From assembly GCF_020991455.1 (NCBI RefSeq), contig NZ_JAJMOX010000003.1:310001-374000 (forward strand): a stretch of DNA of 64,000 bases, read 5' to 3'. The stretch comes from Flavobacterium sp. JAS (GTDB lineage Bacteria > Bacteroidota > Bacteroidia > Flavobacteriales > Flavobacteriaceae). Under the pieces are notes generated by a model, which searched no databases, was not told where the DNA came from, and was given only the letters and a program-made list of their open reading frames with translations. Position 1 is the stretch's first letter; every line of letters starts with the position of its first letter. The position numbers were made by a program, and so were the translations under genes. Positions 35,875 to 45,106 of this stretch are shown piece after piece.

Positions 35875-37071
35875 TTATGCTTTTTGCTCTTTTTTCAGGA
35901 TTTCATCCATAACACTTAAGATTATGGCACAACCTTCTTTTATTTCTTCTTCAGAAATTGTTAATGGAGGTGTTATTCTAATGGCGCATCCTTCAAACAG
36001 CAACCAGAATAAAATGAGCCCTTTGTCTTGACAGGTCAAAATAACTTCGTTGGTTATTTCGGCTGTTTCTGTCATCGCTGCGAGCATTAATCCTTTTCCT
36101 CTAACTTCCTTTATCAAAGGATGTACCAAAAGCGATCTGAAGAGTTTTTCCTTCTCTAAAGCTTCTTGCATTAAGTTAGTTTCAGTTAATTCCTGCAAAG
36201 TAGCCAGACATGCTGACGCAATGACAGGGTGACCTCCAAATGTGGTAATGTGTCCTAGCTTAGGATTTTCGGTTAAAAGATCCATTTTTTCTGCCGATGC
36301 TGTAAAAGCTCCAACCGGCATTCCGCCGCCCATTCCTTTTCCCATAACGACGATATCCGGAATGACATCGTAGTTTTGGAAGCCAAAAAGTTTTCCGGTT
36401 CTTCCAAATCCAGGCTGAATTTCGTCGACAATCATCATGGCTCCAACCTCATCACAACGCTTTCTCACTTTTTGCAAAAAGTTATTGTGAGGCTGAATAA
36501 ATCCTGCACCTCCCTGAATAGTTTCTAAAAGTATTGCAGCTGTTCTGGTGGTTATTTTCTCTAAATCGGCTTCGTTATTAAAAGTGATAAAATCAACATC
36601 CGGAAGTAAAGGTCGAAAGGCTTGTTTGCGCTCTTCGAATCCCATAACACTCATAGAACCCATTGTATTACCATGGTAAGCGTTATGACACGAAATAAGC
36701 TGACTGCGTCCTGTTGTTCGTTTGGCTAATTTTAATGCGCCTTCGATCGCTTCTGTGCCTGAATTTACTAAATAGGTTTTGTTTAGAGATTCTGGTAGGA
36801 GCGAGGCTAATAATTTGCAATATTGAACGGCGGGGCTTTGCGAATATTCGCCATAAACCATGACGTGAGAATATTTGTCTAACTGATCTTTTATAGCCTG
36901 ATTAACTCTTGGATGCTGATGACCAAGCGTGCAAGCCGAAACACCTGCTACAAAGTCTAAATATTTTTTATCGTTAATGTCGTAAATGTAGGAGCCAATG
37001 GCGTGCGAAACTTCCATTCCTAATGGATATGGGGAAGTTTGTGCTTGATATTTTATAAAATCTGGATTCAT
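35875..37071 (-). CDS. Class III PLP-dependent aminotransferase (ArgD/GABA-aminotransferase-like)
   Basis: 398 residues from the ATG at 37069-37071 (MNPDFIKYQAQTSPYPLGMEV); an upstream ATG adds 19 basic residues that look like read-through of a repeat. Fold-type I signatures: NSGTEAIEGALKLAKRTTGR, YHGNTMGSMSVMGF, MIVDEIQPGFGRTGKLFGFQ with the PLP Asp, and VVMGKGMGGGMPVGAF with the Schiff-base Lys. The family includes acetylornithine, ornithine and omega-amino-acid aminotransferases; the substrate is not decidable here. The OstA-like gene lies upstream in the same direction. Confidence 0.9.
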   Translation of the reverse strand: MNPDFIKYQAQTSPYPLGMEVSHAIGSYIYDINDKKYLDFVAGVSACTLGHQHPRVNQAIKDQLDKYSHVMVYGEYSQSPAVQYCKLLASLLPESLNKTYLVNSGTEAIEGALKLAKRTTGRSQLISCHNAYHGNTMGSMSVMGFEERKQAFRPLLPDVDFITFNNEADLEKITTRTAAILLETIQGGAGFIQPHNNFLQKVRKRCDEVGAMMIVDEIQPGFGRTGKLFGFQNYDVIPDIVVMGKGMGGGMPVGAFTASAEKMDLLTENPKLGHITTFGGHPVIASACLATLQELTETNLMQEALEKEKLFRSLLVHPLIKEVRGKGLMLAAMTETAEITNEVILTCQDKGLILFWLLFEGCAIRITPPLTISEEEIKEGCAIILSVMDEILKKEQKA

Positions 37072-37078
37072 TTTTTTT

Positions 37079-37230
37079 GAGGTTCTAAGAAACTGATTTT
37101 CTAAGGTTCTAAGTTTTTTTAGTTTCAAGTTTCAGGTTTTGGAACCGAAAATTGTTACCGAATTTTACCGCAAAGTTCGCAAAGTTTTTTACGGTAAAAA
37201 CTGCAATTACATTTCTTAATGTAAAGATCA
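37079..37230. repeat. R5 and gcaaag repeat stretch
   Basis: gaggttctaagaaactgattttctaaggttct is an R5 unit; after it, caagtttcaggttttgg and accgcaaagttcgcaaag are half-copies of the elements at 57200-57440 and 30068-30189. The spacer upstream of the aminotransferase gene is thus made largely of repeats. Confidence 0.5.
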
Positions 37231-37271
37231 CAAAGCTTTGTACCGAATACTGCGACCGAAAACTATAAAAG

Positions 37272-38945
37272 CTACTTTTTAGTTTTTGTACTTGTCTTTG
37301 CAGGTTTTACTGCTGGTTTCTTTTTATCGTAATCTAAAGTTTCTTTTCTGACTTTCAGCGGGACGTCTTTGTCCTTGGCTTCTTCGTCTTTTCCTTCCTG
37401 AACTAATTTGTCATTAAGTTCGTTGTCTTCTGCGGTAAAAATATCATCTTTCGATTTTATTCGTTCGTCGCCACGCCAGACTAAACCTCTTAATTTACGG
37501 GCATTTTCGGGTAAATCGGCTTCAGGATAAATATCACCATCTACTTTGTTAAAAAATGTAATGGTTTCTACAGCATTATTCTCGAGAATAAGGTTGATTT
37601 TACTGCTCACATTTTTATTGATTCCAATAAGTTCTTTTGCGTCATTCCGCATGAAATAAATGACTTCGGTGTTTTTGATAACATCCACATCATGAAGTTT
37701 TCCATCTCTGAATTTCCCAAATAAATTGATTCCCTTGACCTGATTATAGCCGGTTCCGAGCGTGTCCCGCGAGACGAGAAAGGTGTTGTTGAGGACTTTT
37801 AAGGAATCTAGCTTTTTGGTGTTATTATCGCCAATTAAATGCATAACATCGCCGGTAATTTGGTTATCGCCATTCCATAAAATCGGATTTCCTATTAGTT
37901 TGGTCAAAGCGGTTTTAGAATTAGAATGTATAGAATCGCATTTTCCGCTCATGTCTACTTTAAAGAAACGAACATTATTATAAGCTCTCAAAATACGCTC
38001 GCCTTCTTTACCCGTTACCATTAATTTCTTTCCATGAATGTAAACTGAATCGTTCTCGACAAAGTTTACCGCAACGGCTCTTTTGGTTACAAACATTGAA
38101 TCTTTTAGTTTGTAAATCTCGGCATAATGCCCTTTTACAATTCCGCGGTTTATAGAATCCGTAATCTTTACATTTCGCGTTGCCGATGCAAATTCAATAT
38201 TTCGGTTATAATACAAACTATCGCCCTCAATGAGTCTGTCGTCATATCTTATATAGGATTTCCGTAAAAAGTGGGCGAGATTTTTCTTGGTGTCATAAAA
38301 CCCTTTTTCCGTATAAATGTAATTAGTTTTACTAGTAATCGTCGATGGACCAAGTAAATAAGTGTGTCCTGAATTGCTGTAATAATCCAGATGATTAGAT
38401 TTTATAACATATTTAGGGTTTGTAATTGTAACTTCGGTTAAAAACTGAAATTTCTTTTCTTCAACATAATATCTTCCTGATTTACTTACTAATGTATTGT
38501 CTTTATTAACAATTGTTCCTTTTGTATTGTAAAAAACCTGTTGAACATTTCGGTCAAAATTAATCGTATCTGTTTGTAAAGTTGCATCAGGCGAACTCAT
38601 AACGGCATCACCGGTTGCGAAAGCTTTTTTCAGATTTCCGCTATACTCAGCATATTTACTATTCAGAAATAAAGTATCACCTTGCACCAATTGAACATTT
38701 CCAAAAGCTTTGATGTAGTTTTCTTTTTGAAAGAAGTAGGCTTTATTACACGTTAATACAACACCATCATGATTTACTTTTACATTTCCGGTAAGCAAAA
38801 TTCCATCAGGCACTAAAACCTGATTAACTTCTACAAGGTCAGAATTCTCAATATTAATTGTTTTTGGCTTTGGCGCTTGTGCAAAAATGGATTGTACGCT
38901 TAACAAAAGCAAACAATAAGATATGAAAAAGAGTGATTTCTTCAA
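37272..38945 (-). CDS. OstA-like protein (LPS-transport-related)
   Basis: 557 residues with a signal peptide ending near IFAQAPKP. The N-terminal 250 residues are OstA/LptA-type beta-jelly-roll repeats (LLTGNVKVNHDGVVLTCNKAYFFQKENYIKAFGNVQLVQGDTLFLNSKYAEYSG). Later parts repeat the pattern with further strands, and the C-terminus is Lys-rich and disordered. In Bacteroidota this OstA-like family is predicted to belong to lipopolysaccharide transport to the outer membrane, but it lacks the large barrel of LptD. Upstream of, and possibly cotranscribed with, the aminotransferase. Confidence 0.82.
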   Translation of the reverse strand: MKKSLFFISYCLLLLSVQSIFAQAPKPKTINIENSDLVEVNQVLVPDGILLTGNVKVNHDGVVLTCNKAYFFQKENYIKAFGNVQLVQGDTLFLNSKYAEYSGNLKKAFATGDAVMSSPDATLQTDTINFDRNVQQVFYNTKGTIVNKDNTLVSKSGRYYVEEKKFQFLTEVTITNPKYVIKSNHLDYYSNSGHTYLLGPSTITSKTNYIYTEKGFYDTKKNLAHFLRKSYIRYDDRLIEGDSLYYNRNIEFASATRNVKITDSINRGIVKGHYAEIYKLKDSMFVTKRAVAVNFVENDSVYIHGKKLMVTGKEGERILRAYNNVRFFKVDMSGKCDSIHSNSKTALTKLIGNPILWNGDNQITGDVMHLIGDNNTKKLDSLKVLNNTFLVSRDTLGTGYNQVKGINLFGKFRDGKLHDVDVIKNTEVIYFMRNDAKELIGINKNVSSKINLILENNAVETITFFNKVDGDIYPEADLPENARKLRGLVWRGDERIKSKDDIFTAEDNELNDKLVQEGKDEEAKDKDVPLKVRKETLDYDKKKPAVKPAKTSTKTKK

Positions 38946-39364
38946 TTGATTAATTTTTTGTCAAATTTATGAAAAAGGTTACAACCTTATAATGTTATTA
39001 GGATTAAATTATAGTTTTTAGGTACAAAGGTTCAGAGTGGCAAAGGTACAAAGGTTTGTTAGTGTTTTTTGTAAATGAATTTTACTTATAATGTATATCG
39101 TAGAGATGCACAGCAGTGTGTCTAAACTTAGTTTTACAATTTTTAGATCGTTAAAAAAAATCTTTGTCCCTTTTGAGCCTATGCAACTTTGAACCTTCTT
39201 TAAGTTACCAACAAAAAGTATAACTATTTCGTTGTAGTTTAGTTTTTTAGGTTTGAAATTAGAGAGAGTTTCTTCTGAGTTTTAAAAATTAGCTTAAATT
39301 TAAAAAATGGTTTCTTGTATTGATTTAACCTTTTGATTCAATTAAGAAACGTTTATAAAAAGAT
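38946..39364. other. Divergent spacer with repeats, no gene
   Basis: Spacer between the OstA-like gene and the amylase. R1 units at 39021-39056 face inverted R1 units at 39161-39198, with an R2 hairpin copy at 39102-39125 in the middle. The rest is AT-rich and must hold both promoters. Confidence 0.5.
39102..39125 (+). repeat. Short hairpin repeat (R2), copy 4
   Basis: agagatgcacagcagtgtgt followed by ctaa is a diverged copy with compensating changes in both arms (gatgcac/gtgtgtc keeps most pairs). It is centred between inverted R1 units. Confidence 0.6.
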
Positions 39365-41236
39365 ATGGTAAATAAAAGAATTATAGTTGCAGGAATGGCT
39401 GTGACAATGCTGTTTTCGGCATGTAAAACAAAAGATTTAAAGATGAATACTGCTAAAGAAGAAGTTGCTACAGATAAGAAAATTGTAGTATATCAGGTTT
39501 TTACACGCTTATTTGGAAACAAAAATACCAATAACAAACCTTGGGGAACTATTGAAGAAAACGGAGTAGGGAAGTTCAACGATTTTACAGATAAAGTACT
39601 TCATGAAATTAAAGATTTAGGGGTTACCTATATTTGGTACACCGGAGTTCCTCATCATGCTTTGGTTCATGATTATACGGCTTATGGAATTTCAAATGAT
39701 GATCCCGAAGTGGTAAAAGGCCGTGCCGGATCGCCTTATGCGGTAAAGGATTATTATAATGTAAATCCGGATTTGGCAGTTAATCCCGCTAACAGATTGC
39801 AGGAATTTGAAGCTTTAATTGCCAGAACTCACAAAGCTGGATTAAAACTAATTATTGATATTGTTCCAAATCATATTGCGAGAAAATATGAAGGAAAAAA
39901 TAATCCGGACGGTGTTGTAGATTTTGGTGCAAACGATGATGTAAATGTGGAGTACAAAAGAGACAACAACTTCTATTATATACCGAAGGTACATTTTGAA
40001 ATTCCGGATGGTGATATTCCATTAAATGGAGAAAAGAATCCGATGGTTGATGGTTTCTTTGATGAAAATCCTGCAAAATGGACAGGGAATGGTTCTCGTA
40101 AAGTAAAACCGGATCAAAATGACTGGTATGAAACAGTGAAGGTAAATTACGGAATTCGTCCTGATGGTTCTAAAGATTTCCCTGAACTTCCGGCTGGATT
40201 TGATCAAAAATCGTATGCCGAACATTTTGCTTTTTGGCAAGATAAAGAAGTTCCGGATTCCTGGAAAAAGTTCAAATCGATTGCTTTGTATTGGACAGCA
40301 AAAGGTGTGGATGGTTTTCGTTATGATATGGCCGAAATGGTTCCGTATGAATTTTGGAGTTATATGAACTCTGCTATCAAAATGAAGAATCCAAATGCTT
40401 TTTTATTGGCGGAAGTTTACAATCCAAAAGAATATCGCAATTATATTCGTTTAGGAAAAATGGATTATTTATATGATAAAGTTGAAACTTATGATAAGCT
40501 AAAAGATGTTATTCGCGGAAAATCTTCACCAGATGGATTATCAGATATTCAAAAGGGAATGTCGGATATCGAACACAATATGCTGCATTTTCTAGACAAT
40601 CATGACGAACAGCGATTAGCAAGTCCTGAGTTTGCAGGAACTCCCGAAAGAGGAAAACCTTTAATGGTAGTTTCTACAACAATTAGTACTTCGCCAACAA
40701 TGGTTTATTTTGGACAGGAAGTAGGAGAGGCAGGAAATGAAAATGCAGGTTTTGGAACTCGTTCCAGAACTTCAATTTTCGATTATATTGGAGTTCCAAA
40801 TCATCAACGCTGGATGAACGATGGGAAATTTGACGGCGGAAAGCTTTCTGATTCTGAAAAAAACCTTCGTGATTTTTATAAAAGGTTATTGAATTTTTCG
40901 ATTAACAGTTCGGCTTTAATGGGAGATTTTCAGGAAATTCAAACTGCAAATCGCCAGAGTAATGTGAGTTATGATGAATTGATTTATTCTTATGTACGTT
41001 GGTCTGAAAATCAGAAGTTGATAGTTGTTTCAAATTTTTCTTCTGAAAAAACAAGCGAGTTTGTTTTGAAGATTCCATCTGACGTGATTTTAAAATGGAA
41101 TTTAAAAGATGGCGAATATGTAGTTACAGATCAATTATACCCGAATAATAAAAATATTTTGGTCGTAAAGAATGGAGAAGGAGCTGTTATAACTAAAATA
41201 ACACCTTCGGAATCGTTTATTTATGAAGTGAAATAG
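39365..41236 (+). CDS. Alpha-amylase family (GH13) lipoprotein
   Basis: 623 residues. The N-terminus MVNKRIIVAGMAVTMLFSAC has a lipobox with Cys20, so the enzyme is probably anchored outside the cytoplasm. GH13 catalytic motifs are present: DIVPNH, GVDGFRYDMAEM with nucleophile D321, LLAEVYNP with acid/base E350, and FLDNHDEQR with D414. A short C-terminal beta domain follows. It should cleave alpha-glucans such as starch or maltodextrins. It converges on the GH130 gene. No susCD pair is adjacent. Confidence 0.92.
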   Translation: MVNKRIIVAGMAVTMLFSACKTKDLKMNTAKEEVATDKKIVVYQVFTRLFGNKNTNNKPWGTIEENGVGKFNDFTDKVLHEIKDLGVTYIWYTGVPHHALVHDYTAYGISNDDPEVVKGRAGSPYAVKDYYNVNPDLAVNPANRLQEFEALIARTHKAGLKLIIDIVPNHIARKYEGKNNPDGVVDFGANDDVNVEYKRDNNFYYIPKVHFEIPDGDIPLNGEKNPMVDGFFDENPAKWTGNGSRKVKPDQNDWYETVKVNYGIRPDGSKDFPELPAGFDQKSYAEHFAFWQDKEVPDSWKKFKSIALYWTAKGVDGFRYDMAEMVPYEFWSYMNSAIKMKNPNAFLLAEVYNPKEYRNYIRLGKMDYLYDKVETYDKLKDVIRGKSSPDGLSDIQKGMSDIEHNMLHFLDNHDEQRLASPEFAGTPERGKPLMVVSTTISTSPTMVYFGQEVGEAGNENAGFGTRSRTSIFDYIGVPNHQRWMNDGKFDGGKLSDSEKNLRDFYKRLLNFSINSSALMGDFQEIQTANRQSNVSYDELIYSYVRWSENQKLIVVSNFSSEKTSEFVLKIPSDVILKWNLKDGEYVVTDQLYPNNKNILVVKNGEGAVITKITPSESFIYEVK

Positions 41237-41273
41237 TGTTTGCTTTGAAAACCTTGCAGGATAACACCTTTAA

Positions 41274-41318
41274 AAAAAACCTTGTTTTAGAAATTTTAAA
41301 TTCTGAAACAGGGTTTTT
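41274..41318. terminator. Bidirectional terminator between amylase and GH130 genes
   Basis: aaaaaccttgttttagaa pairs with ttctgaaacagggttttt, with one G-T mismatch, around an AT loop. It serves both convergent genes. Confidence 0.7.
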
Positions 41319-41326
41319 GGTTTATA

Positions 41327-42385
41327 TTAGATTTCTTTTAAAAGCTGAAGAATCCTTTTGATCGAAAATTGAGCGCCACAAACAAATTCATCAGAAGCGC
41401 CGTAATAGATGGTAACAGTATCCCCTTCAGGTTCGATGATATGACCATTTGTAAATACTACATTGCCAAAAAAGCCGCTTAACTCATAGTTTGTCGTTGG
41501 TACCATAATTGGTTCTTCAGTTCTTGCCAGTACTTTTGTGGGATCTTGTAAATCCATTAGAAATGCCCCAAGGCAATATTGATGATTTTCATTGGCTCCA
41601 TGATAAATTTCCAGCCAGCCTTTTTCTGTTTTTATTGGAGCAGCTCCTGCGCCAACTCTTTTACTGTCCCAAAATCCTTTTCGTGTTTTGATAATACAAT
41701 GATGATTTCCCCAATGAACGGCATCAGGAGAAGAAGCAATCCAGATATAATTACCACCAATATCCACACTGCTAGGTCGATGTAAAGCATAAAACAATCC
41801 ATTTATTTTTTCTTCAAAAATGGCACAATCCTTATTATGTGCAGGTAATATCATGCCGTATTTTTTGAAGTTTTTCCAGTCGGTTGTAGTACGTAAACCA
41901 ACTCCAACACCATTATCAGATACTGAAGTAAAAGTCAAATAATAAGTTCCTTCAATCAATGCAACGCGACAATCTTCTATCCCGAATGTTTCTAAAATTC
42001 CCTCACCAACTAACGGAGGATAGTTTTCAGGCTCATAAAAATCACGTCCGTTTTCACTGCATAATAGGCGCAGATGTGATAGTGTTGTCAAATAATCATT
42101 TCCCTTGTAATTAATTACACGGGCATCAGTTGTGATTAAATCAGGATCATCTGTTGGAATTTCGATAATTGTAATAGCTCCAGTTCTAGTTAATATTGGG
42201 AATGAGATTGTGTTTTCTTTTTGCTTCGGTCTTTCGGCTACTCTTACTACTAACCAGGTTTTGTTTTGATATCGAAATACGCCCGGATTTAATAAACAGG
42301 TAACTTCTAATCCTTCTCTACTGGCAGGTAGATCTTTGGGTGATAATAACGGGTTTTCTGTAAAACGGTTTGCTATATCTTCCAT
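41327..42385 (-). CDS. GH130-family glycosidase/phosphorylase
   Basis: 352-residue five-bladed propeller enzyme of the GH130 type. Recognisable segments are FTENPLLSPKDLPASREGLEVTCLLNPGVFRYQNKTWLVVRVAERP at the start, LGIEDCRVALIEGTYYLTFTSVSDNGVGVGLRTT in the middle (with the conserved EDCRV), and WLEIYHGANENHQYCLGAFLMDLQDP. Family members phosphorolyse or hydrolyse beta-mannosides. It has no signal peptide, so it acts in the cytoplasm. The exact linkage specificity cannot be read from the sequence. Confidence 0.88.
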   Translation of the reverse strand: MEDIANRFTENPLLSPKDLPASREGLEVTCLLNPGVFRYQNKTWLVVRVAERPKQKENTISFPILTRTGAITIIEIPTDDPDLITTDARVINYKGNDYLTTLSHLRLLCSENGRDFYEPENYPPLVGEGILETFGIEDCRVALIEGTYYLTFTSVSDNGVGVGLRTTTDWKNFKKYGMILPAHNKDCAIFEEKINGLFYALHRPSSVDIGGNYIWIASSPDAVHWGNHHCIIKTRKGFWDSKRVGAGAAPIKTEKGWLEIYHGANENHQYCLGAFLMDLQDPTKVLARTEEPIMVPTTNYELSGFFGNVVFTNGHIIEPEGDTVTIYYGASDEFVCGAQFSIKRILQLLKEI

Positions 42386-42478
42386 GTCTTTTATTTCTAA
42401 ACGATTACAAATAAAAAGATACTACAATTTTCGTTTATATACAAAAGTCAGTTATATATTTAAAAAGCTTATGATCAA

Positions 42479-42512
42479 AAAAAAGCTGATACTTAATTGT
42501 ATCAGCTTTTTG
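42479..42512 (-). terminator. Terminator after the superoxide dismutase gene
   Basis: aaaaagctgatac pairs with gtatcagcttttt around ttaatt, 5 nt after the minus-strand stop. It also suits the end of the lipid operon. Confidence 0.75.
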
Positions 42513-42516
42513 TGTT

Positions 42517-43296
42517 TTATACTTTTTTGACTTTCTTTAAAGCCTCTATATAGTTTTCGTTTACCTTTTCCCAATTTATATGTTGATAAAAAGCGTCGAT
42601 GTAACTTCCTTTTCTATTTTGGTAATCCAGGTAATAAGCATGTTCCCATAAATCAATTCCTAAAATTGGAGTTCCCGGAATCAATGCGTTTTTCATTAGC
42701 GGATTATCTTGATTGTCAGTTGTTGTAACTTGTAATTTACCGTATCTGTCTACAACTAACCAAACCCAACCAGAACCAAATTGTTTTGTAGCCTGACCTT
42801 TAAATTGGTTTGTAAGATTGTTAAAAGAACCAAATTCTTTATTAATAGAACCAGCTAAAGTATCTTTTGGAGTTACTTCTTTTGGGGTCAGAAGATTAAA
42901 ATACATCGTATGATTATAATATCCACCAGCATTTTGACGAAGTTTTGCATTGTTGAGATCTAATTTTTTTAAGATATCTTCAATTGGCATATTTTCAAAT
43001 TCAGTATTTAATATCTCTTTATTAAAAGCATTTGTAAACGTTAAATAGTGCTTAGAATAATGCGTTTCCATTGTAAGCGTTCTTATTGCCGGCGCTAATG
43101 CGTCATACGAAAAAGGAAGCTTCGTCATCTCAAAAGATCCCGGATCTGCTTTTACGTCATTTGGAGATCCTATTGTTATTTTTTCTTCTTTTGTTGGTAA
43201 AGGGACTTCTACAACTTCGGTTAGCTTATTATCATTACAAGAAAATAATAATAAAAATGAAGCTAAAATGCCAAAACGAGTAATGTTTTTCTCCAT
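42517..43296 (-). CDS. Fe/Mn superoxide dismutase, lipoprotein form
   Basis: 259 residues, about 55 more than a cytoplasmic Fe/Mn-SOD. The extra N-terminus is a lipoprotein signal (MEKNITRFGILASFLLLFSC, Cys20) and a short linker. The SOD core is complete: METHYSKHYLTFTNAFN (first metal His region), GGYYNHTMYF, FGSGWVWLVVDRYG, and LGIDLWEHAYYLDYQNRKGSYIDAF with the Asp/His metal ligands. It should detoxify superoxide outside the cytoplasm. It is the last gene in the run after the acyl-CoA-binding protein (8 bp apart). Confidence 0.93.
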   Translation of the reverse strand: MEKNITRFGILASFLLLFSCNDNKLTEVVEVPLPTKEEKITIGSPNDVKADPGSFEMTKLPFSYDALAPAIRTLTMETHYSKHYLTFTNAFNKEILNTEFENMPIEDILKKLDLNNAKLRQNAGGYYNHTMYFNLLTPKEVTPKDTLAGSINKEFGSFNNLTNQFKGQATKQFGSGWVWLVVDRYGKLQVTTTDNQDNPLMKNALIPGTPILGIDLWEHAYYLDYQNRKGSYIDAFYQHINWEKVNENYIEALKKVKKV

Positions 43297-43304
43297 AATG
43301 TTAG

Positions 43305-43574
43305 TTATTTTGATGTTAGTGAATTAATGATTTCGATATAGCACTCTTTGGCTTCATCGATTGAAATATGGCTTATTTGCATCCATGCATTTGTTTTGAA
43401 AGCGTCGCGTAAATCAAAATTCTCAGATTGATTGTACACGGCTGTTCCAAAAGTTGCTTGTTTGTAATAGGCATAAAGCCTTAGCTGCACATCTTGCGGC
43501 AATGAGGCCTGAGTCATTTTTAAAGCAGTTTCTACAGCCTCTAAAAAACGAGTATCTAAATCTTTTTCGGTCAT
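43305..43574 (-). CDS. Acyl-CoA-binding protein
   Basis: 89 residues, the normal size of an ACBP four-helix bundle. The diagnostic residues are visible: LPQDVQLRLYAYYKQATFGTA (YxxYKQAT) and AFKTNAWMQISHISIDEAKECYIEII (KxxAW). ACBPs bind long-chain acyl-CoA esters. They are mainly eukaryotic but occur in several Bacteroidota. It abuts psd with no gap (psd stop at 43575), so it belongs to the phospholipid operon. Confidence 0.93.
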   Translation of the reverse strand: MTEKDLDTRFLEAVETALKMTQASLPQDVQLRLYAYYKQATFGTAVYNQSENFDLRDAFKTNAWMQISHISIDEAKECYIEIINSLTSK

Positions 43575-44228
43575 TTAAGCTTTTGTAGCGATGATGGTTT
43601 TTCCACCAATAGCTTTTTGGTTTAATACTACATTAATTGGAGTACCTAAAGGTAAAAATAAATCTACTCTTGAACCAAATTTAATGAAGCCTGCATCAGT
43701 TCCCTGAACAACCTGCATTCCTTCTTGTGCATAATTTACAATTCTACGAGCCAAAGCACCTGCAATTTGTCTGTACAAAACTTGTCCGAAAGTTTCGTTT
43801 TCAATAACAACAGTTGTTCTTTCGTTTTCCTCGCTTGCTTTTGGATGCCACGCAACTAAAAACTTACCTGGGTGATATTTACTGAATTTTATGATACCGT
43901 CCATAGCGTAACGAGTAACGTGTACGTTAATTGGCGACATAAAAATAGAAACTTGCAAACGTTTATCTTTAAAAAATTCACCTTCATATACTTCTTCAAT
44001 AACCACAACTTTTCCGTCAACAGGAGCAAGAATGTGATCGCTGTTTCTGATTGCGATTCTTTTAGGATTTCTAAAAAATTGTAAAATAATGATCAAAACT
44101 AATAAACCAGCTAGTTGTACTAGTATTCTCAGCCAACTGATATCAATAAATTTCTCAGCAAGTAAAATTACGGCAACCGCAAAAACAGTACCTAATAAAA
44201 TGGATGGACCTCCTTCTTTATGAAACAT
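43575..44228 (-). CDS. psd: Phosphatidylserine decarboxylase, short form
   Basis: 217 residues of the short (PSD-A type) family. It makes phosphatidylethanolamine from phosphatidylserine. Two N-terminal hydrophobic helices (about 10-55) anchor it. The self-cleavage site that generates the pyruvoyl group is the GS in TDAGFIKFGSRVDLFLP. DGKVVVIEEVYEGEF and MSPINVHVTRYAMDG are family motifs. The first codons overlap the cdsA 3' end by 11 bp, implying coupled translation. Confidence 0.93.
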   Translation of the reverse strand: MFHKEGGPSILLGTVFAVAVILLAEKFIDISWLRILVQLAGLLVLIIILQFFRNPKRIAIRNSDHILAPVDGKVVVIEEVYEGEFFKDKRLQVSIFMSPINVHVTRYAMDGIIKFSKYHPGKFLVAWHPKASEENERTTVVIENETFGQVLYRQIAGALARRIVNYAQEGMQVVQGTDAGFIKFGSRVDLFLPLGTPINVVLNQKAIGGKTIIATKA

Positions 44229-45105
44229 AATATAAAATTTGATAAAATAAAAATATAATTGGTGCTACAAATATAACACTATCTAGTCGATCTAATACGC
44301 CTCCGTGGCCGGGCATTATGGCTCCGCTATCTTTTACGCCGGCAACTCTTTTGAATTTTGATTCTATCAAATCTCCAATCGTTCCAAAAATGCTGACAAT
44401 TAAAGCAATAATCATCCAGATTAAGATTGATTTGTTGCTAAACTCAGGATTAGGCTGTATGTACAATTTTGAAATTAAAAAACCGGCAAAAGCAGCAAAT
44501 ACAACCCCGCCCAGAAATCCTTCAATAGTTTTTTTAGGAGAAATGCGTTCAAATAATTTATGTTTACCTATTGATTTTCCAACCAAATAAGCAAAAGTAT
44601 CATTGGTCCAGATCAAGACGAATAACCCAATAATAATTTTTGGATTATAATCTTTGATACCGAAAGAAATTTTAGTGATAAAAAGAAAAGGGAACATGAT
44701 GTATCCAATCAAATAAATGTATTTGGATACTTTGCTGATGCTCTGAGTATCATCAAATAAAAAGAAAATACATTTAATAGAAACGATTAGCGTGATTACA
44801 AGCAGCACAGAAAATAATTTATCTGTATCAACCGTAATTTGAATGTTCTCTTTTAGAAGCTTGTTAATATAGTTTTCAGTTTCTACTTTGTAAAAACTAG
44901 TTAAGGAAACCGTAGAGTAAAATAGCGTAACAAATAAAATAGAAACAACTTTATTGATTTTAACTAAATTGCAAAATTCGTAAGTTGCAATAATTAGGAA
45001 AATACCAAAAAGAATGATAAAGCTCTCTGTTGAAAACAGAATAGAAGTTAGTAATAAAGCGATATAAACAGCACCAGAAATGGTTCTCTTGAGTGTTTCA
45101 TTCAT
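44218..45105 (-). CDS. cdsA: Phosphatidate cytidylyltransferase
   Basis: 295-residue multi-spanning membrane enzyme that makes CDP-diacylglycerol from phosphatidate and CTP. About eight hydrophobic helices are seen. The family signature is near the C-terminus: ESKFKRVAGVKDSGAIMPGHGGVLDRLDS. Next to psd (overlap of 11 bp), it supplies the precursor for phospholipid synthesis. The LUD-domain gene ends 2 bp upstream. Confidence 0.94.
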   Translation of the reverse strand: MNETLKRTISGAVYIALLLTSILFSTESFIILFGIFLIIATYEFCNLVKINKVVSILFVTLFYSTVSLTSFYKVETENYINKLLKENIQITVDTDKLFSVLLVITLIVSIKCIFFLFDDTQSISKVSKYIYLIGYIMFPFLFITKISFGIKDYNPKIIIGLFVLIWTNDTFAYLVGKSIGKHKLFERISPKKTIEGFLGGVVFAAFAGFLISKLYIQPNPEFSNKSILIWMIIALIVSIFGTIGDLIESKFKRVAGVKDSGAIMPGHGGVLDRLDSVIFVAPIIFLFYQILYYVS

Positions 45106-45106
45106 C